From: Roseovarius lutimaris
GTDB taxonomy: Bacteria; Pseudomonadota; Alphaproteobacteria; Rhodobacterales; Rhodobacteraceae
DNA: 64,000 bases
Direction: 5' to 3'
Assembly: GCF_900115165.1 (NCBI RefSeq)
Contig: NZ_FOVP01000004.1
Coordinates: forward strand, 167,454-231,453
The notes below the pieces were generated by a model. The model searched no databases. It was not told where the DNA came from and worked only from the letters and a program-made list of their open reading frames with translations. This document shows positions 34,208 to 43,036 of this stretch, piece after piece (position 1 is the first letter of the stretch; every line of letters begins with the position of its first letter). A program made the position numbers and the translations under genes.

Positions 34208-35198
34208 ATGTCACTCCGTTAAGTACTTTGTCGCCAAGGCGAATATCCTGCCCGGTCATCACGCGGGTGAACATATCCATATCCAGATTGCGGCCTGTTA
34301 TTATGGTGGCAGTCGGCCCGCTTAATGTGATCTTATCGGTCAAAACGGCGGCAAGACCGACTACACAGGCGCCCTCGGCCACAATCCGATCCTCGTAATA
34401 AAGCACCTGCATGGCGCGATATATCTCTTCCTCGGTGACAAGCACGATGTCATCAAGCAGATCGCGGCACATCGCAAACGACAGCCGGTTTTGCAGACCA
34501 ATCCCGCCACCAAGCGAATCGGCAAGACTTGGGTATTCTTCCACCTCGACCGGCCTGCCCGCCTTGATGCTTTGATACATCGCCGCACCACGGTCCATGG
34601 TGATGCCGGTCACCCGGATATCCGGCTTGATCGCCTTGGCGGCCATCGCCACCCCTGCGGCAAGACCGCCGCCCGAAAGCGGCACCAACAGTTGCTCAAG
34701 ATCCGGACGCGCCGCCAGCATCTCAAGCCCGATGGTCGCCTGTCCGGCAATCACCAAGGGGTCGTCAAAAGGCGAGATTTCGGTTAGCCCTTCTTCGCGC
34801 ACAAGACGCTCTACCTCGGCCTGAGCGTGATCCTGGCTTTGCCCGACAATGCGTACCTCGGCGCCGAGCGCTCGAATGCCGTCAACCTTGGCCTGCGGCA
34901 CCAATTCAGACATGCAGATCACCGCCCGGATGCTGCGGGCCCGCGCGCCGTAGGCCACTCCGCGCCCGTGATTGCCGGTCGAACAACAGGTCACACCCGC
35001 CGCATCACCAACCCCCGCGACGGCGTTCAGCGCACCACGCAACTTGAAGGCACCGATGGGCTGCATATTCTCAAGCTTGAGCAGGAAGTCCGCACCCGCC
35101 CTCGCGCTCATGTAGGGCGAGGGCACAAGCGGCGTGTCATCCGCCACCCCCCGGACCACCTTGGCCGCAGCATAGACATCGGCCAGCACGGGCTGCAT
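34197..35198 (-). CDS. eutB: hydroxyectoine utilization dehydratase EutB
   Basis: 333-residue PLP fold-type II enzyme related to threonine dehydratase. The ATG at 35198 has AAGGAGAG upstream. The PLP Lys is in FKLRGALNAV near 52, the phosphate-binding and active loop CCSTGNHGRGVAYGAR near 72, and the glycine-rich PLSGGGLAAGVA near 177. It lacks the C-terminal ACT-like regulatory domain of biosynthetic enzymes. It begins the minus-strand run eutB, eutC, doeX, doeC, doeD, divergent from doeA across 165 bp. Confidence 0.86.
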   Translation of the reverse strand: MQPVLADVYAAAKVVRGVADDTPLVPSPYMSARAGADFLLKLENMQPIGAFKLRGALNAVAGVGDAAGVTCCSTGNHGRGVAYGARARSIRAVICMSELVPQAKVDGIRALGAEVRIVGQSQDHAQAEVERLVREEGLTEISPFDDPLVIAGQATIGLEMLAARPDLEQLLVPLSGGGLAAGVAMAAKAIKPDIRVTGITMDRGAAMYQSIKAGRPVEVEEYPSLADSLGGGIGLQNRLSFAMCRDLLDDIVLVTEEEIYRAMQVLYYEDRIVAEGACVVGLAAVLTDKITLSGPTATIITGRNLDMDMFTRVMTGQDIRLGDKVLNGVTYGT

Positions 35199-35277
35199 CA
35201 CTCTCTCCTTTTTCGGGTCAGAAGTACCTTGGGTCAGGCCATAGCCTAACGTCAACCACGATTGGGCCGGTTTCCTA

Positions 35278-35290
35278 AAAACGACATTTG
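35278..35290. promoter_or_regulatory. AAAACGAC-type motif between eutB and doeA
   Basis: AAAACGACATTTG resembles the two motifs upstream of the ABC importer operon at 29515 and 29584. It lies 74 bp before the doeA start and 80 bp from the eutB start, a position from which one regulator could act on both. Confidence 0.3.
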
Positions 35291-35363
35291 GTGGCGTATT
35301 TCTTGGGGCAACACTGCGCTAAACCCCCAAAATGGCGGTGAAACTTAGCTGACGGACAATACC

Positions 35364-36548
35364 ATGATCGAAAAAGACCTGCCGTTTTCAACGCAAGAAT
35401 ACCAACGCCGCCTGGCCAAGACCCGCATCGCGATGGAGGGCAAGAACCTTGATGCGCTTTATGTCAGCGATCCGTCAAACCAGAACTGGTTGACGGGCTA
35501 TGATGGCTGGTCGTTCTATGTCCATCAGGGCGTTATCGTCCTGCCCGAAGCAGATCCGATCTGGTGGGGGCGCAATCAGGATGCCAATGGCGGCGTGCGC
35601 ACGGTCTGGATGACCGACGACCGCGTGATGGGTTATGCCGACAATTACGTCCAATCAATCGACCGCCACCCGATGCAGGATCTGGCGGAACGCCTTACCG
35701 GGATGGGCCTTGCCGACAAACGCATCGGCGTTGAGATGGACAATTATTATTTCTCGGCCAAGGCGATGGAAGTGTTGCGCACAGAATTGCCAGACGCCAC
35801 CTTTATTGATGCTACCGCCCTTGTGAACTGGCAACGCACGATCAAATCCGAAGAAGAGCTGGCGTTTATCCGCAAGGCCGCTGCGATCTCGGAAAAGATC
35901 GTCGATGGCCTGATAGAGCGGGTCGAACCGGGCGTGCCGAAGAATGAGATCGTCGCCGAAATCTTTCGCGACGGAATTCGCGGTGTCGAGGGCGCCTGGG
36001 GCGACTATCCCGCAATCGTGCCGCTCTTGCCGTCAGGCTCTGACGCTGCTGCACCCCACCTGACATGGAACGGGCGCGAATTTGCGGCCGGTGAGGCGAC
36101 CTTCTTTGAAATCTCGGGCTGCTATCGCCGCTATCACGCCCCGCTCTGTCGCACGCTCTTTCTTGGCAAACCGCCACAGTTCCTGCTTGATGCCGAAAAA
36201 GCCCTTGTCGAGGGGCTGGAGGCAGGGCTTGAAGCGGCGAAATCCGGCAACCGCGCCTGTGATGTCGCCAATGCACTTGCCGCGCCGCTGGAACGCGCAG
36301 GGATCGAACGCGGCGCGCGCTGCGGTTATCCCATCGGTTTGAGCTATCCACCCGACTGGGGCGAGCGCACGATCTCTTTGCGATCCGAGGATGAAACCGT
36401 GCTGGAACCCGGCATGACCTTCCACTTCATGCCAGGTCTCTGGATGTCGGATTGGGGTCTGGAAATCACCGAATCCATCCTGATCAAAGAGACAGGCCCG
36501 GCCGAACCCTTTTGCAACCGCCCGCGCAAGATGTTCGTCAAAGACTAA
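35364..36548 (+). CDS. doeA: ectoine hydrolase DoeA (M24 metallopeptidase family)
   Basis: Opens the ectoine ring to N-acetyl-diaminobutyrate. 394 residues with an N-terminal creatinase-like domain (about 10-150: SDPSNQNWLTGYDGWSFYVH) and a C-terminal pita-bread domain (about 165-390: WGDYPAIVPLLPSGSDAAAPH, then FFEISGCYRRYH, GYPIGLSYPPDWGE, and HFMPGLWMSDWGLEITES). The strong conservation of these blocks with known DoeA/EutD proteins separates it from generic Xaa-Pro dipeptidases. It is transcribed alone on the plus strand, away from eutB. doeB, the next enzyme, is not in the window. Confidence 0.92.
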   Translation: MIEKDLPFSTQEYQRRLAKTRIAMEGKNLDALYVSDPSNQNWLTGYDGWSFYVHQGVIVLPEADPIWWGRNQDANGGVRTVWMTDDRVMGYADNYVQSIDRHPMQDLAERLTGMGLADKRIGVEMDNYYFSAKAMEVLRTELPDATFIDATALVNWQRTIKSEEELAFIRKAAAISEKIVDGLIERVEPGVPKNEIVAEIFRDGIRGVEGAWGDYPAIVPLLPSGSDAAAPHLTWNGREFAAGEATFFEISGCYRRYHAPLCRTLFLGKPPQFLLDAEKALVEGLEAGLEAAKSGNRACDVANALAAPLERAGIERGARCGYPIGLSYPPDWGERTISLRSEDETVLEPGMTFHFMPGLWMSDWGLEITESILIKETGPAEPFCNRPRKMFVKD

Positions 36549-36579
36549 GCCACTGGCTTGGCAGGATAGAACGGGAGCC

Positions 36580-36675
36580 TCCGGCGGGGATATTTGGAGC
36601 CAGAAGAAATGAGGCAGTCTATCCGTTTCTTCTGGCCGAAAATATCCCGGGGAGTGTGAGGGGCAGCGCCCCTCA
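36580..36675. repeat. dispersed GC-rich intergenic repeat, inverted double copy
   Basis: Between the convergent doeA and aminotransferase genes. Two inverted 23-nt arms (36587-36609 and 36626-36648, 20 of 23 matching) share TTTCTTCTGG and AATATCCC. A perfect TGAGGGGC-AGC-GCCCCTCA hairpin (36657-36675) follows. The same building blocks occur at 49.2 and 52.4 kb. Probably works as a bidirectional terminator. Confidence 0.65.
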
Positions 36676-36725
36676 TCCCTGCAACCTGTGCGGCGAAGCT
36701 GCGCTATTTTGAAAGACGACGAGGG

Positions 36726-38123
36726 TTAACTGGCCGCTTTCATAAGGCCATCTTCCTTGAGTTTGACAGCCGCCTGATCAAGCGACGCCCAGGCGCGCTC
36801 GGCAAGGGTGTCGATTTCATCTTTCGTGATCACCAAAGGTGGCGAAACGATCATGCGGTCGCCGACATGACGCATCACCAGATTATTTGCGAAACAGCGC
36901 TCGCGACAAATATAGCCCGCCGTGCCCGCATCCGCCGCAAACGTGGCACGGCTTTCCTTATGCGGGGTAAGCGCAAGAGAGCCCATCATGCCGACGATAC
37001 GTGCCTCACCCACCAACGGATGATCGGCCAGTGCCCGCCATTTTTCCTGCAAATAAGGCCCAGTATCCTGGGCCACACGCTCGACGATCTTTTCTTCTTC
37101 CAGAATGCGCAAATTCTCAAGCGCCACGGCACAAGACACCGGATGGCCGGAATAGGTATAGCCGTGATTGAATTCGCAGTCGTTCATCACCTCGGCGATC
37201 TTGTCGCTGACGATGGAGCCGCCGATCGGCGCATAGCCAGAACTGAGGCCCTTGGCGATGGTCATGATATCGGGGCGGATGTTAAGGGTCTGGCTGCCAA
37301 ACCAGTTTCCGGTACGGCCAAACCCACAAATCACCTCGTCCGCGATCAGAAGGACGCCGTATTTGTTACAGATTCGCTGAATCTCGGGCCAATAGCTATC
37401 GGGCGGAATGATCACGCCACCGGCCCCCTGGATCGGCTCGGCGATAAAGGCGGCGACGTGGTGTGCGCCAAGCTCTTCGATCTTTTCTTCAAGTTGCCGC
37501 GCGCGGGCGAGGCCGAACTCTTCGGGATCGCTATCGCCGCCCTCTGCATACCAATAGGGCTGATCAATATGGTGAATATCGGGGATTGGCATGCCACCCT
37601 GCGCATGCATGCCCGACATGCCGCCCAAGCTGCCACTGCCAATGCTTGAGCCGTGATAGGCGTTCTTGCGAGAGATGATCACGTTGCGCTCTGGCTGGCC
37701 CATCTCGGCCCAATAGGTGCGAACCATGCGAATGTTGGTATCATTCGCCTCCGAGCCGGACCCGGCATAGAACACCTGGTTCAGATCGCCCGGCGCCAGC
37801 TCGGCGAGCTTGGCAGAAAGCGCGATCACAGGCACATGGGTGGTCTGAAAGAAGGTGTTGTAGTACGGAAGCTCGCGCATCTGCCGTGCCGCCACCTCGG
37901 CCAGTTCGTCGCGACCATAGCCGATATTGACACACCACAGGCCACCCATCGCATCAAGGATGTGATTGCCTTCGCTATCGGTCAGCGTCACGCCCTTGGC
38001 GCGGGTGATAATCCGTGCGCCTTTTTGCTCAAGCTCGTTGTTATGAGTAAAGGGATGCATGTGATGCGCGGCATCAAGCGCCTGTAGTTCGGCCGTGGGC
38101 ATGTGATTGGTGATCGCCGTCAT
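36726..38123 (-). CDS. class III aminotransferase, putrescine/omega-amino acid type
   Basis: 465-residue PLP aminotransferase with SGSEANDTNIRM near 121, YHGSSIGSGSLGG near 155, Asp in LIADEVICGFGR near 259, and the PLP Lys in MTIAKGLSSGYAP near 289. It is similar to SpuC/YgjG-type putrescine-pyruvate and omega-amino acid transaminases. The adjacent GntR regulator, Pot-type importer and PuuB-like oxidase favour putrescine. Not to be confused with doeD, a clear paralogue 5.7 kb away. Its upstream region has a TGATCAAAT motif shared with the potF-like gene. Confidence 0.85.
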   Translation of the reverse strand: MTAITNHMPTAELQALDAAHHMHPFTHNNELEQKGARIITRAKGVTLTDSEGNHILDAMGGLWCVNIGYGRDELAEVAARQMRELPYYNTFFQTTHVPVIALSAKLAELAPGDLNQVFYAGSGSEANDTNIRMVRTYWAEMGQPERNVIISRKNAYHGSSIGSGSLGGMSGMHAQGGMPIPDIHHIDQPYWYAEGGDSDPEEFGLARARQLEEKIEELGAHHVAAFIAEPIQGAGGVIIPPDSYWPEIQRICNKYGVLLIADEVICGFGRTGNWFGSQTLNIRPDIMTIAKGLSSGYAPIGGSIVSDKIAEVMNDCEFNHGYTYSGHPVSCAVALENLRILEEEKIVERVAQDTGPYLQEKWRALADHPLVGEARIVGMMGSLALTPHKESRATFAADAGTAGYICRERCFANNLVMRHVGDRMIVSPPLVITKDEIDTLAERAWASLDQAAVKLKEDGLMKAAS

Positions 38124-38183
38124 GTTGCTACCTTTCGCGGATCAGGGTCATGCTGGCGCCAGGGCCAGCCTTTGCCCCAGAAT

Positions 38184-38193
38184 ATGATCAAAT
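38184..38193. promoter_or_regulatory. TGATCAAAT motif upstream of the aminotransferase gene
   Basis: AATATGATCAAAT followed by ATCCGC parallels AATATTTGATCAAATCCGC upstream of the binding-protein gene at 39.0 kb. The two lie on either side of the GntR gene, so they are candidate operators for it. Confidence 0.4.
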
Positions 38194-38211
38194 TATCCGC
38201 TGTCAATCGAA

Positions 38212-38907
38212 TCAGCGCAAAGCGCCCGATTGCTCCAATGATTGGCGCACTTGCTCCATTCCCTGAATGACATCCTCTCGGATGGCCCGCGCCGCGGCCT
38301 CTGCATCGCGGGCCTGCATTGCCTCTAGCATCGCCTTGTGCTTGTCCGGCAAATTCTGGGTGCCCATGCGCCCGCAAACCACCCGAAGTGACGGCCCAAA
38401 CCGAAGCCAGAGCCCATCGGCCATACGTGCCAGAATCGGGGCCTCGGCAATCTCGTAGAGACGCCTGTGAAAGCGATAGTTCAGCTCAAGATATGCCCGT
38501 AAATCGCCGCAAGCGATGGCGATATCCAACTCGTCATCCAATGCGCGCAGATGGTCCAGATCGTTCAGGCTTGCGCGCTCTGTGGCGCGCAGGGCAAGAT
38601 GTGGGTCAACCCATTGCCGTGCAAAGATTAATTCGCTTATGTTATCGGTGCTTAACAAGGGCACGCTGACCCGCCTGTTGCCTTGAAATTCAAGCGCCCC
38701 TTCGGCGATCAGGCGGCGCAATGCCTCGCGCACCGGGGTCATGCCGGCGTCAAGCCGTTCTGACAGGCCCTGAATGGTCACCGCCTGGCCCGGCGCGAGA
38801 TCGCCAAACAGCACCAGATCGCGCAGCTGGCGATAGATCACCTCATGCGCGGGTAGCCGGGGCATCTCGACGTCTGGAGTGCTCAAATTTTGTGCGGTTG
38901 TCGTCAT
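38212..38907 (-). CDS. GntR family regulator, FadR subfamily (FCD domain)
   Basis: 231 residues from the ATG at 38907; a TTG 15 bp upstream is an alternative because neither start has a strong ribosome site. The winged helix covers about 18-80 (IYRQLRDLVLFGDLAPGQ, then GMTPVREALRRLIAEG) and the helical FCD ligand domain about 88-215, with His residues for metal/ligand binding in the NYRFHRRLYE segment near 145. It lies between the aminotransferase gene it precedes by 88 bp and the divergent importer operon, and probably controls both. Confidence 0.87.
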   Translation of the reverse strand: MTTTAQNLSTPDVEMPRLPAHEVIYRQLRDLVLFGDLAPGQAVTIQGLSERLDAGMTPVREALRRLIAEGALEFQGNRRVSVPLLSTDNISELIFARQWVDPHLALRATERASLNDLDHLRALDDELDIAIACGDLRAYLELNYRFHRRLYEIAEAPILARMADGLWLRFGPSLRVVCGRMGTQNLPDKHKAMLEAMQARDAEAAARAIREDVIQGMEQVRQSLEQSGALR

Positions 38908-38998
38908 CTGTCGCGCGTCCAAATCATGGCTTTCAATGTCTGTCCTTGCGAGTTTAACGGCTGCATGAAAACATTACCATATTGCCATGAGCGGAAAT

Positions 38999-39010
38999 AT
39001 TTGATCAAAT
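38999..39010. promoter_or_regulatory. palindromic operator candidate upstream of the binding-protein gene
   Basis: ATTTGATCAAAT is a perfect 12-bp palindrome, flanked by GCGGA and CCGC, lying 42 bp before the start at 39053. The related ATGATCAAAT near 38190 supports a shared regulator, most likely the GntR protein encoded between them. Confidence 0.5.
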
Positions 39011-39052
39011 CCGCGACAAGGCAGACGACGTGCCGATCAACGGGAGAACATA

Positions 39053-40138
39053 ATGCGACATCTTATCACGACCACCACCGCCGCTCTGGCCCTTGGTGCA
39101 ATGGCCGCCTCAGCCGAGGAGGTGCGGGTCTACAATTGGTCCGACTATATCGACGAAGCCCTGCTTGAGAAATTCGAGACCGAAACCGGCCTTGATCTTA
39201 TCTATGACGTCTTTGACAGCAACGAGGTTCTGGAAACCAAGATGCTGGCCGGCGGGTCGGGCTATGACGTGGTTGTGCCCTCGGGCACCTTCCTGCAACG
39301 CCAGATCACGGCCGGCGCGTTCCAGAAGCTTGACATGGACAAGCTGCCGAACCACGGCAACATGTGGGACGTGGTCAGCAGCCGGACCGAGCAATACGAC
39401 CCGGATAACGCCCATTCGATCAACTATATGTGGGGCACCACGGGCATCGGTGCGAACGTTGGCAAGGTCAAGGAATTGCTCGGTGACGATGCGCCGCTTG
39501 ATAGTCTTGAACTGGTGCTCAACCCCGAGAACATGAAAAAGCTGGGCGAATGTGGCGTGCATTTCCTGGATGCCCCCGCCGAAATGATTCCAATGGTTCT
39601 CAAGTACATCGGCGAAGACCCCGATAGCCATGACCCAGAGGTCATTGCCAAGACAGAGCCGGTCTTTATGGCAATCCGTCCCTATATCCAGAAATTCCAC
39701 AGCTCGGAATATATCAACGGTCTGGCCAATGGCGATATCTGCGTCGCGGTCGGCTGGTCCGGGGATATCCTTCAGGCGCGTGATCGTGCCGCCGAGGCCG
39801 ATAATGGTGTGGAAATCGTCTATCACGCCGCGAAAGAGGGCGCGCAGATGTGGTTTGACCAGATGGCGATCCCGGTCGATGCCCCCAACCCCGATGGCGC
39901 GCATGTGTTCCTGAACTTCATCATGGATGCGCAGAACATGGCGGATGCGTCGAACTATGTCTATTACGCCAATGGCAACAAGGCCTCGCAAGAGTACCTT
40001 GTCGAGGATGTGATCGGCGACCCGGCGATCTATCCCGATGCCGCGACCTTGGACAATCTGTTCACCACTACCCCTTTCGACCCCAAGGTTCAGCGCGTCG
40101 TCACCCGCCTTTGGACCAAGATCAAGTCAGGTACCTGA
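39053..40138 (+). CDS. polyamine ABC importer binding protein, PotF-type
   Basis: 361 residues with a signal peptide (1-21, ending MAASAEE) and a GGGAGAA ribosome site. The mature N-terminus VRVYNWSDYIDEALLEKFE is typical of PotF/SpuD. Ligand-cage residues expected for putrescine are seen as Trp/Tyr/Asp in YNWSDYI, SGTFLQRQ near 82, GWSGDILQARD near 238 and MWFDQMAIPVDA near 267. It heads an importer operon but is followed by a strong terminator hairpin before the ATPase gene, which would raise binding-protein levels over the membrane parts. Confidence 0.92.
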   Translation: MRHLITTTTAALALGAMAASAEEVRVYNWSDYIDEALLEKFETETGLDLIYDVFDSNEVLETKMLAGGSGYDVVVPSGTFLQRQITAGAFQKLDMDKLPNHGNMWDVVSSRTEQYDPDNAHSINYMWGTTGIGANVGKVKELLGDDAPLDSLELVLNPENMKKLGECGVHFLDAPAEMIPMVLKYIGEDPDSHDPEVIAKTEPVFMAIRPYIQKFHSSEYINGLANGDICVAVGWSGDILQARDRAAEADNGVEIVYHAAKEGAQMWFDQMAIPVDAPNPDGAHVFLNFIMDAQNMADASNYVYYANGNKASQEYLVEDVIGDPAIYPDAATLDNLFTTTPFDPKVQRVVTRLWTKIKSGT

Positions 40139-40150
40139 TCTCGGAAATAC

Positions 40151-40182
40151 AGCCCGCGCACCTTCGTTGCGCGGGCTTTTTT
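40151..40182 (+). terminator. intra-operon terminator after the PotF-type gene
   Basis: AGCCCGCGCA and TGCGCGGGCT form a perfect 10-bp stem (loop CCTTCGT) followed by six T residues. It stands 12 bp after the binding-protein stop and 22 bp before the ATPase start, so it should limit read-through into the rest of the operon. Confidence 0.85.
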
Positions 40183-40204
40183 GACACCCTTGCCGGGAGC
40201 ACCG

Positions 40205-41329
40205 ATGAGCCAGACCGTTTTCGAGCCGTGGAACGATCCGCAGGCCAAGCCGCTGATCCAGTTCAAGAACGTCACCAAGCGTTTCGGCGATTTCACCGCG
40301 ATCGACAATCAAACCTTCGATATCTATGAAAAGGAATTCTTTGCCCTTCTTGGCCCGTCCGGCTGTGGTAAAACCACGATGATGCGGATGCTGGCCGGGT
40401 TTGAGGCCCCCACCGAAGGTACGATCCTTTTGGCGGGGCAGGATATCGCGCCGATCCCGCCGAACAAGCGGGCGGTCAACATGATGTTCCAATCCTACGC
40501 CTTGTTCCCGCATCTTTCGATCTGGGAAAACATCGCGTTTGGCCTGAAGCGTGACGGTAAATCCAAGGATGAGATCGCCGCGCGCGTCGCCGAGATGCTT
40601 AAACTCACCCGGCTTGAGAGATTTGCCAACCGCAAACCGCACCAAATTTCCGGCGGTCAGCGCCAGCGTGTCGCGCTTGCGCGCAGCCTTGCCAAGGCGC
40701 CCAAGCTTTTGCTTCTGGACGAACCGCTTGGCGCGCTTGATGCCAAGCTTCGACAGGACACCCAGTTCGAGTTGATGGATATTCAGGAAACCACCGGCAC
40801 CACCTTTGTGATCGTGACCCACGATCAGGAAGAGGCGATGACCGTCGCCAGCCGCGTGGCGGTAATGGATGATGGCAAGATCGTTCAGGCCGACACACCG
40901 GCGCGCATTTATGAAATGCCCAATTCGGTCTATGTGGCCGACTTTATCGGCGAGGTCACAATCATAAGCGGGACCGCCCGGCGCGGCGACGGCGCCTATG
41001 AGGTCAGTTTTGCCGAGGGCCAGCCGACGCTCTTTGCCGAATCCGACACCGAGTTTGCCAATGGCCAGGAATGCCATCTGGCAATCCGACCTGAAAAAGT
41101 CTCTATCACGGCGGAAAAGCCAAGTGACCGGCGCAATGCGCTTGAAGGAAGTATCCTTGATATCGCTTATCTTGGTAACCTTTCCACCTATCACGTCGAG
41201 CTGGCAGGTGGTCAGATTGTCAAGGCGCAGACCGCCAATACCCGGCGATTGTCACGGCGCGATTTTACCTGGGAAGATCGGGTTTGGCTGTCCTGGACGG
41301 ACACCGCCGGAATCTTGTTGAAAGGGTGA
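40205..41329 (+). CDS. polyamine ABC importer ATPase, PotG/PotA-type
   Basis: 374 residues from the ATG at 40205 (GGGAG upstream); an in-frame TTG at 40181 is inside the terminator and unlikely. Walker A GPSGCGKTT near 53-61, Q-loop MFQSYALFPH near 98, signature ISGGQRQRV near 151, Walker B LLLLDEPLGALD near 172, H-loop IVTHDQEEAM near 208, and a TOBE domain from about 290. Together with the binding protein and two permeases it forms a complete PotFGHI-like importer. The permease start follows its stop by a few bases. Confidence 0.93.
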   Translation: MSQTVFEPWNDPQAKPLIQFKNVTKRFGDFTAIDNQTFDIYEKEFFALLGPSGCGKTTMMRMLAGFEAPTEGTILLAGQDIAPIPPNKRAVNMMFQSYALFPHLSIWENIAFGLKRDGKSKDEIAARVAEMLKLTRLERFANRKPHQISGGQRQRVALARSLAKAPKLLLLDEPLGALDAKLRQDTQFELMDIQETTGTTFVIVTHDQEEAMTVASRVAVMDDGKIVQADTPARIYEMPNSVYVADFIGEVTIISGTARRGDGAYEVSFAEGQPTLFAESDTEFANGQECHLAIRPEKVSITAEKPSDRRNALEGSILDIAYLGNLSTYHVELAGGQIVKAQTANTRRLSRRDFTWEDRVWLSWTDTAGILLKG

Positions 41330-41333
41330 TGTG

Positions 41334-42224
41334 ATGCGCAGGTTTGTCCTTATCGCCCTGCCCTATGCCTGGTTGCTGGCGCTGTTTCTGGTGCCGTTCA
41401 TCATCGTTCTCAAGATCAGCCTGAGCGATATCAAACTGGCGATTCCGCCCTATACGCCGACGCTTGATTTCACTGAGGGCTGGACCGGGATCAAGGCGTT
41501 CTTTAGCGCGCTTGATTTTGAAAACTTCACCTTCCTGACCACTGATGACCTTTATTGGAAGGCCTATGTTTCCTCGCTCAAGATCGCGTTTATCGCGACC
41601 GCGCTTACCCTGTTTGTCGGCTATCCGATCGCCTATGGCATGGCCAACGCACCCGACCATTGGCGGCCCACCCTGATGATGCTGGTGATCCTGCCGTTCT
41701 GGACCAGCTTTCTGATCCGGGTCTATTCCTGGATGGGGATTTTATCGACCGAGGGCTATCTGAACCAGTTTCTGCTGGGTTTGGGTCTGATGTCAGAGCC
41801 GCTGACCATCCTCAACACACCGACAGCGGTCTATATCGGTATCGTTTACACCTATCTGCCCTTCATGATCCTGCCGATTTATTCCGCGCTTGAGCGGATG
41901 GATGCATCGCTTCTTGAGGCGGCCGAAGATCTGGGATGTTCGCGCCTCAAGGCATTCTGGCTTATCACTGTTCCGCTGTCGAAAACCGGCATTATCGCGG
42001 GGTGTTTTCTGGTCTTCATCCCCACCATCGGCGAATTTGTGATTCCCTCGCTCTTGGGCGGTTCACGGACCCTGATGATCGGCAAGGTGCTCTGGGAAGA
42101 ATTCTTCAACAACCGCGACTGGCCGGTGGCCGGCGCCGTTGCGGTGGTCTTGCTGTTGATCCTGATCGTCCCGATCGTGCTGTTTCAGCGCAACGAGCAA
42201 AAACAACGGGAGTTGGAAGGATGA
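41334..42224 (+). CDS. polyamine ABC importer permease, PotH-type
   Basis: 296 residues from the ATG at 41334, with AAAGGG 7 bp upstream; the GTG just before is less well spaced. Six membrane spans, starting RRFVLIALPYAWLLALFLVPF, and the EAA loop near 201 (AAEDLGCSRLKAFWLITVPLS). Size and layout are normal, unlike the enlarged permease at 25-27 kb. Overlaps the next permease gene by 4 bp. Confidence 0.92.
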   Translation: MRRFVLIALPYAWLLALFLVPFIIVLKISLSDIKLAIPPYTPTLDFTEGWTGIKAFFSALDFENFTFLTTDDLYWKAYVSSLKIAFIATALTLFVGYPIAYGMANAPDHWRPTLMMLVILPFWTSFLIRVYSWMGILSTEGYLNQFLLGLGLMSEPLTILNTPTAVYIGIVYTYLPFMILPIYSALERMDASLLEAAEDLGCSRLKAFWLITVPLSKTGIIAGCFLVFIPTIGEFVIPSLLGGSRTLMIGKVLWEEFFNNRDWPVAGAVAVVLLLILIVPIVLFQRNEQKQRELEG

Positions 42225-43036
42225 GACGCCTGACAGGGTTCAACGTTATCTCGCTTACGCTTGGGTTTGCGTTTCTTTACCTGCCGATGATCATCCTGAT
42301 CACCTATAGCTTTAATTCGTCCAAGCTTGTCACGGTCTGGGCCGGTTTTTCGACCAAATGGTATGGCGAACTATTGCAAAACGAGGCGTTTCTGGATGCC
42401 GCATGGGTCACGGTTCAGGTGGCCGTTGTCAGCTCGACCATCGCAACCGTGCTTGGCACCATGGCCGCACTTGTGCTTGTGCGTGCCGGGCGGTTTCCGG
42501 GGCGAACCCTGTTTTCCGGCATGATCTACGCACCATTGGTGATGCCCGAAGTGATCACCGGCCTGTCACTCTTGCTGTTGTTCATCGGCATCGGTCTTGA
42601 TCGCGGCATATTCACCATCATTCTGGCGCATACGACGTTTTCGATGTGCTTTGTTTCGGTCGTCGTGTCCTCACGTCTTATGACATTCGACGAATCACTC
42701 GAAGAGGCGGCGCTTGATCTTGGATGTTCGTCGTTTCAGGCGTTTCGTCTGGTGACTTTGCCGATCATTGCGCCTGCGGTGATCTCGGGCTGGCTCTTGG
42801 CCTTTACCCTGTCGCTGGACGATCTGGTGATTGCAAGTTTTACCGCCGGCCCCTCATCCACCACCCTGCCGATCAAGATCTGGTCATCAATCCGGTTGGG
42901 CGTCAGCCCCGAGATCAACGCGCTATCGACCATCATGATCGCTATCGTCGCTGTCGGGGTGATCACCGCATCGCTGATCACCAAACGCGCGAGCCTGCGG
43001 CAACAGGCAGATGAGCGGGCAGCAGTGCGCGCATGA
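42221..43036 (+). CDS. polyamine ABC importer permease, PotI-type
   Basis: 271 residues from the ATG at 42221, which overlaps the PotH-type stop. The frame extends far upstream but that part is antisense-like read-through of the previous gene. Six spans and the EAA loop near 167 (AALDLGCSSFQAFRLVTLPII). The stop overlaps the oxidase gene by 4 bp, so the importer and the enzyme are translationally linked. Confidence 0.92.
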   Translation: MRRLTGFNVISLTLGFAFLYLPMIILITYSFNSSKLVTVWAGFSTKWYGELLQNEAFLDAAWVTVQVAVVSSTIATVLGTMAALVLVRAGRFPGRTLFSGMIYAPLVMPEVITGLSLLLLFIGIGLDRGIFTIILAHTTFSMCFVSVVVSSRLMTFDESLEEAALDLGCSSFQAFRLVTLPIIAPAVISGWLLAFTLSLDDLVIASFTAGPSSTTLPIKIWSSIRLGVSPEINALSTIMIAIVAVGVITASLITKRASLRQQADERAAVRA

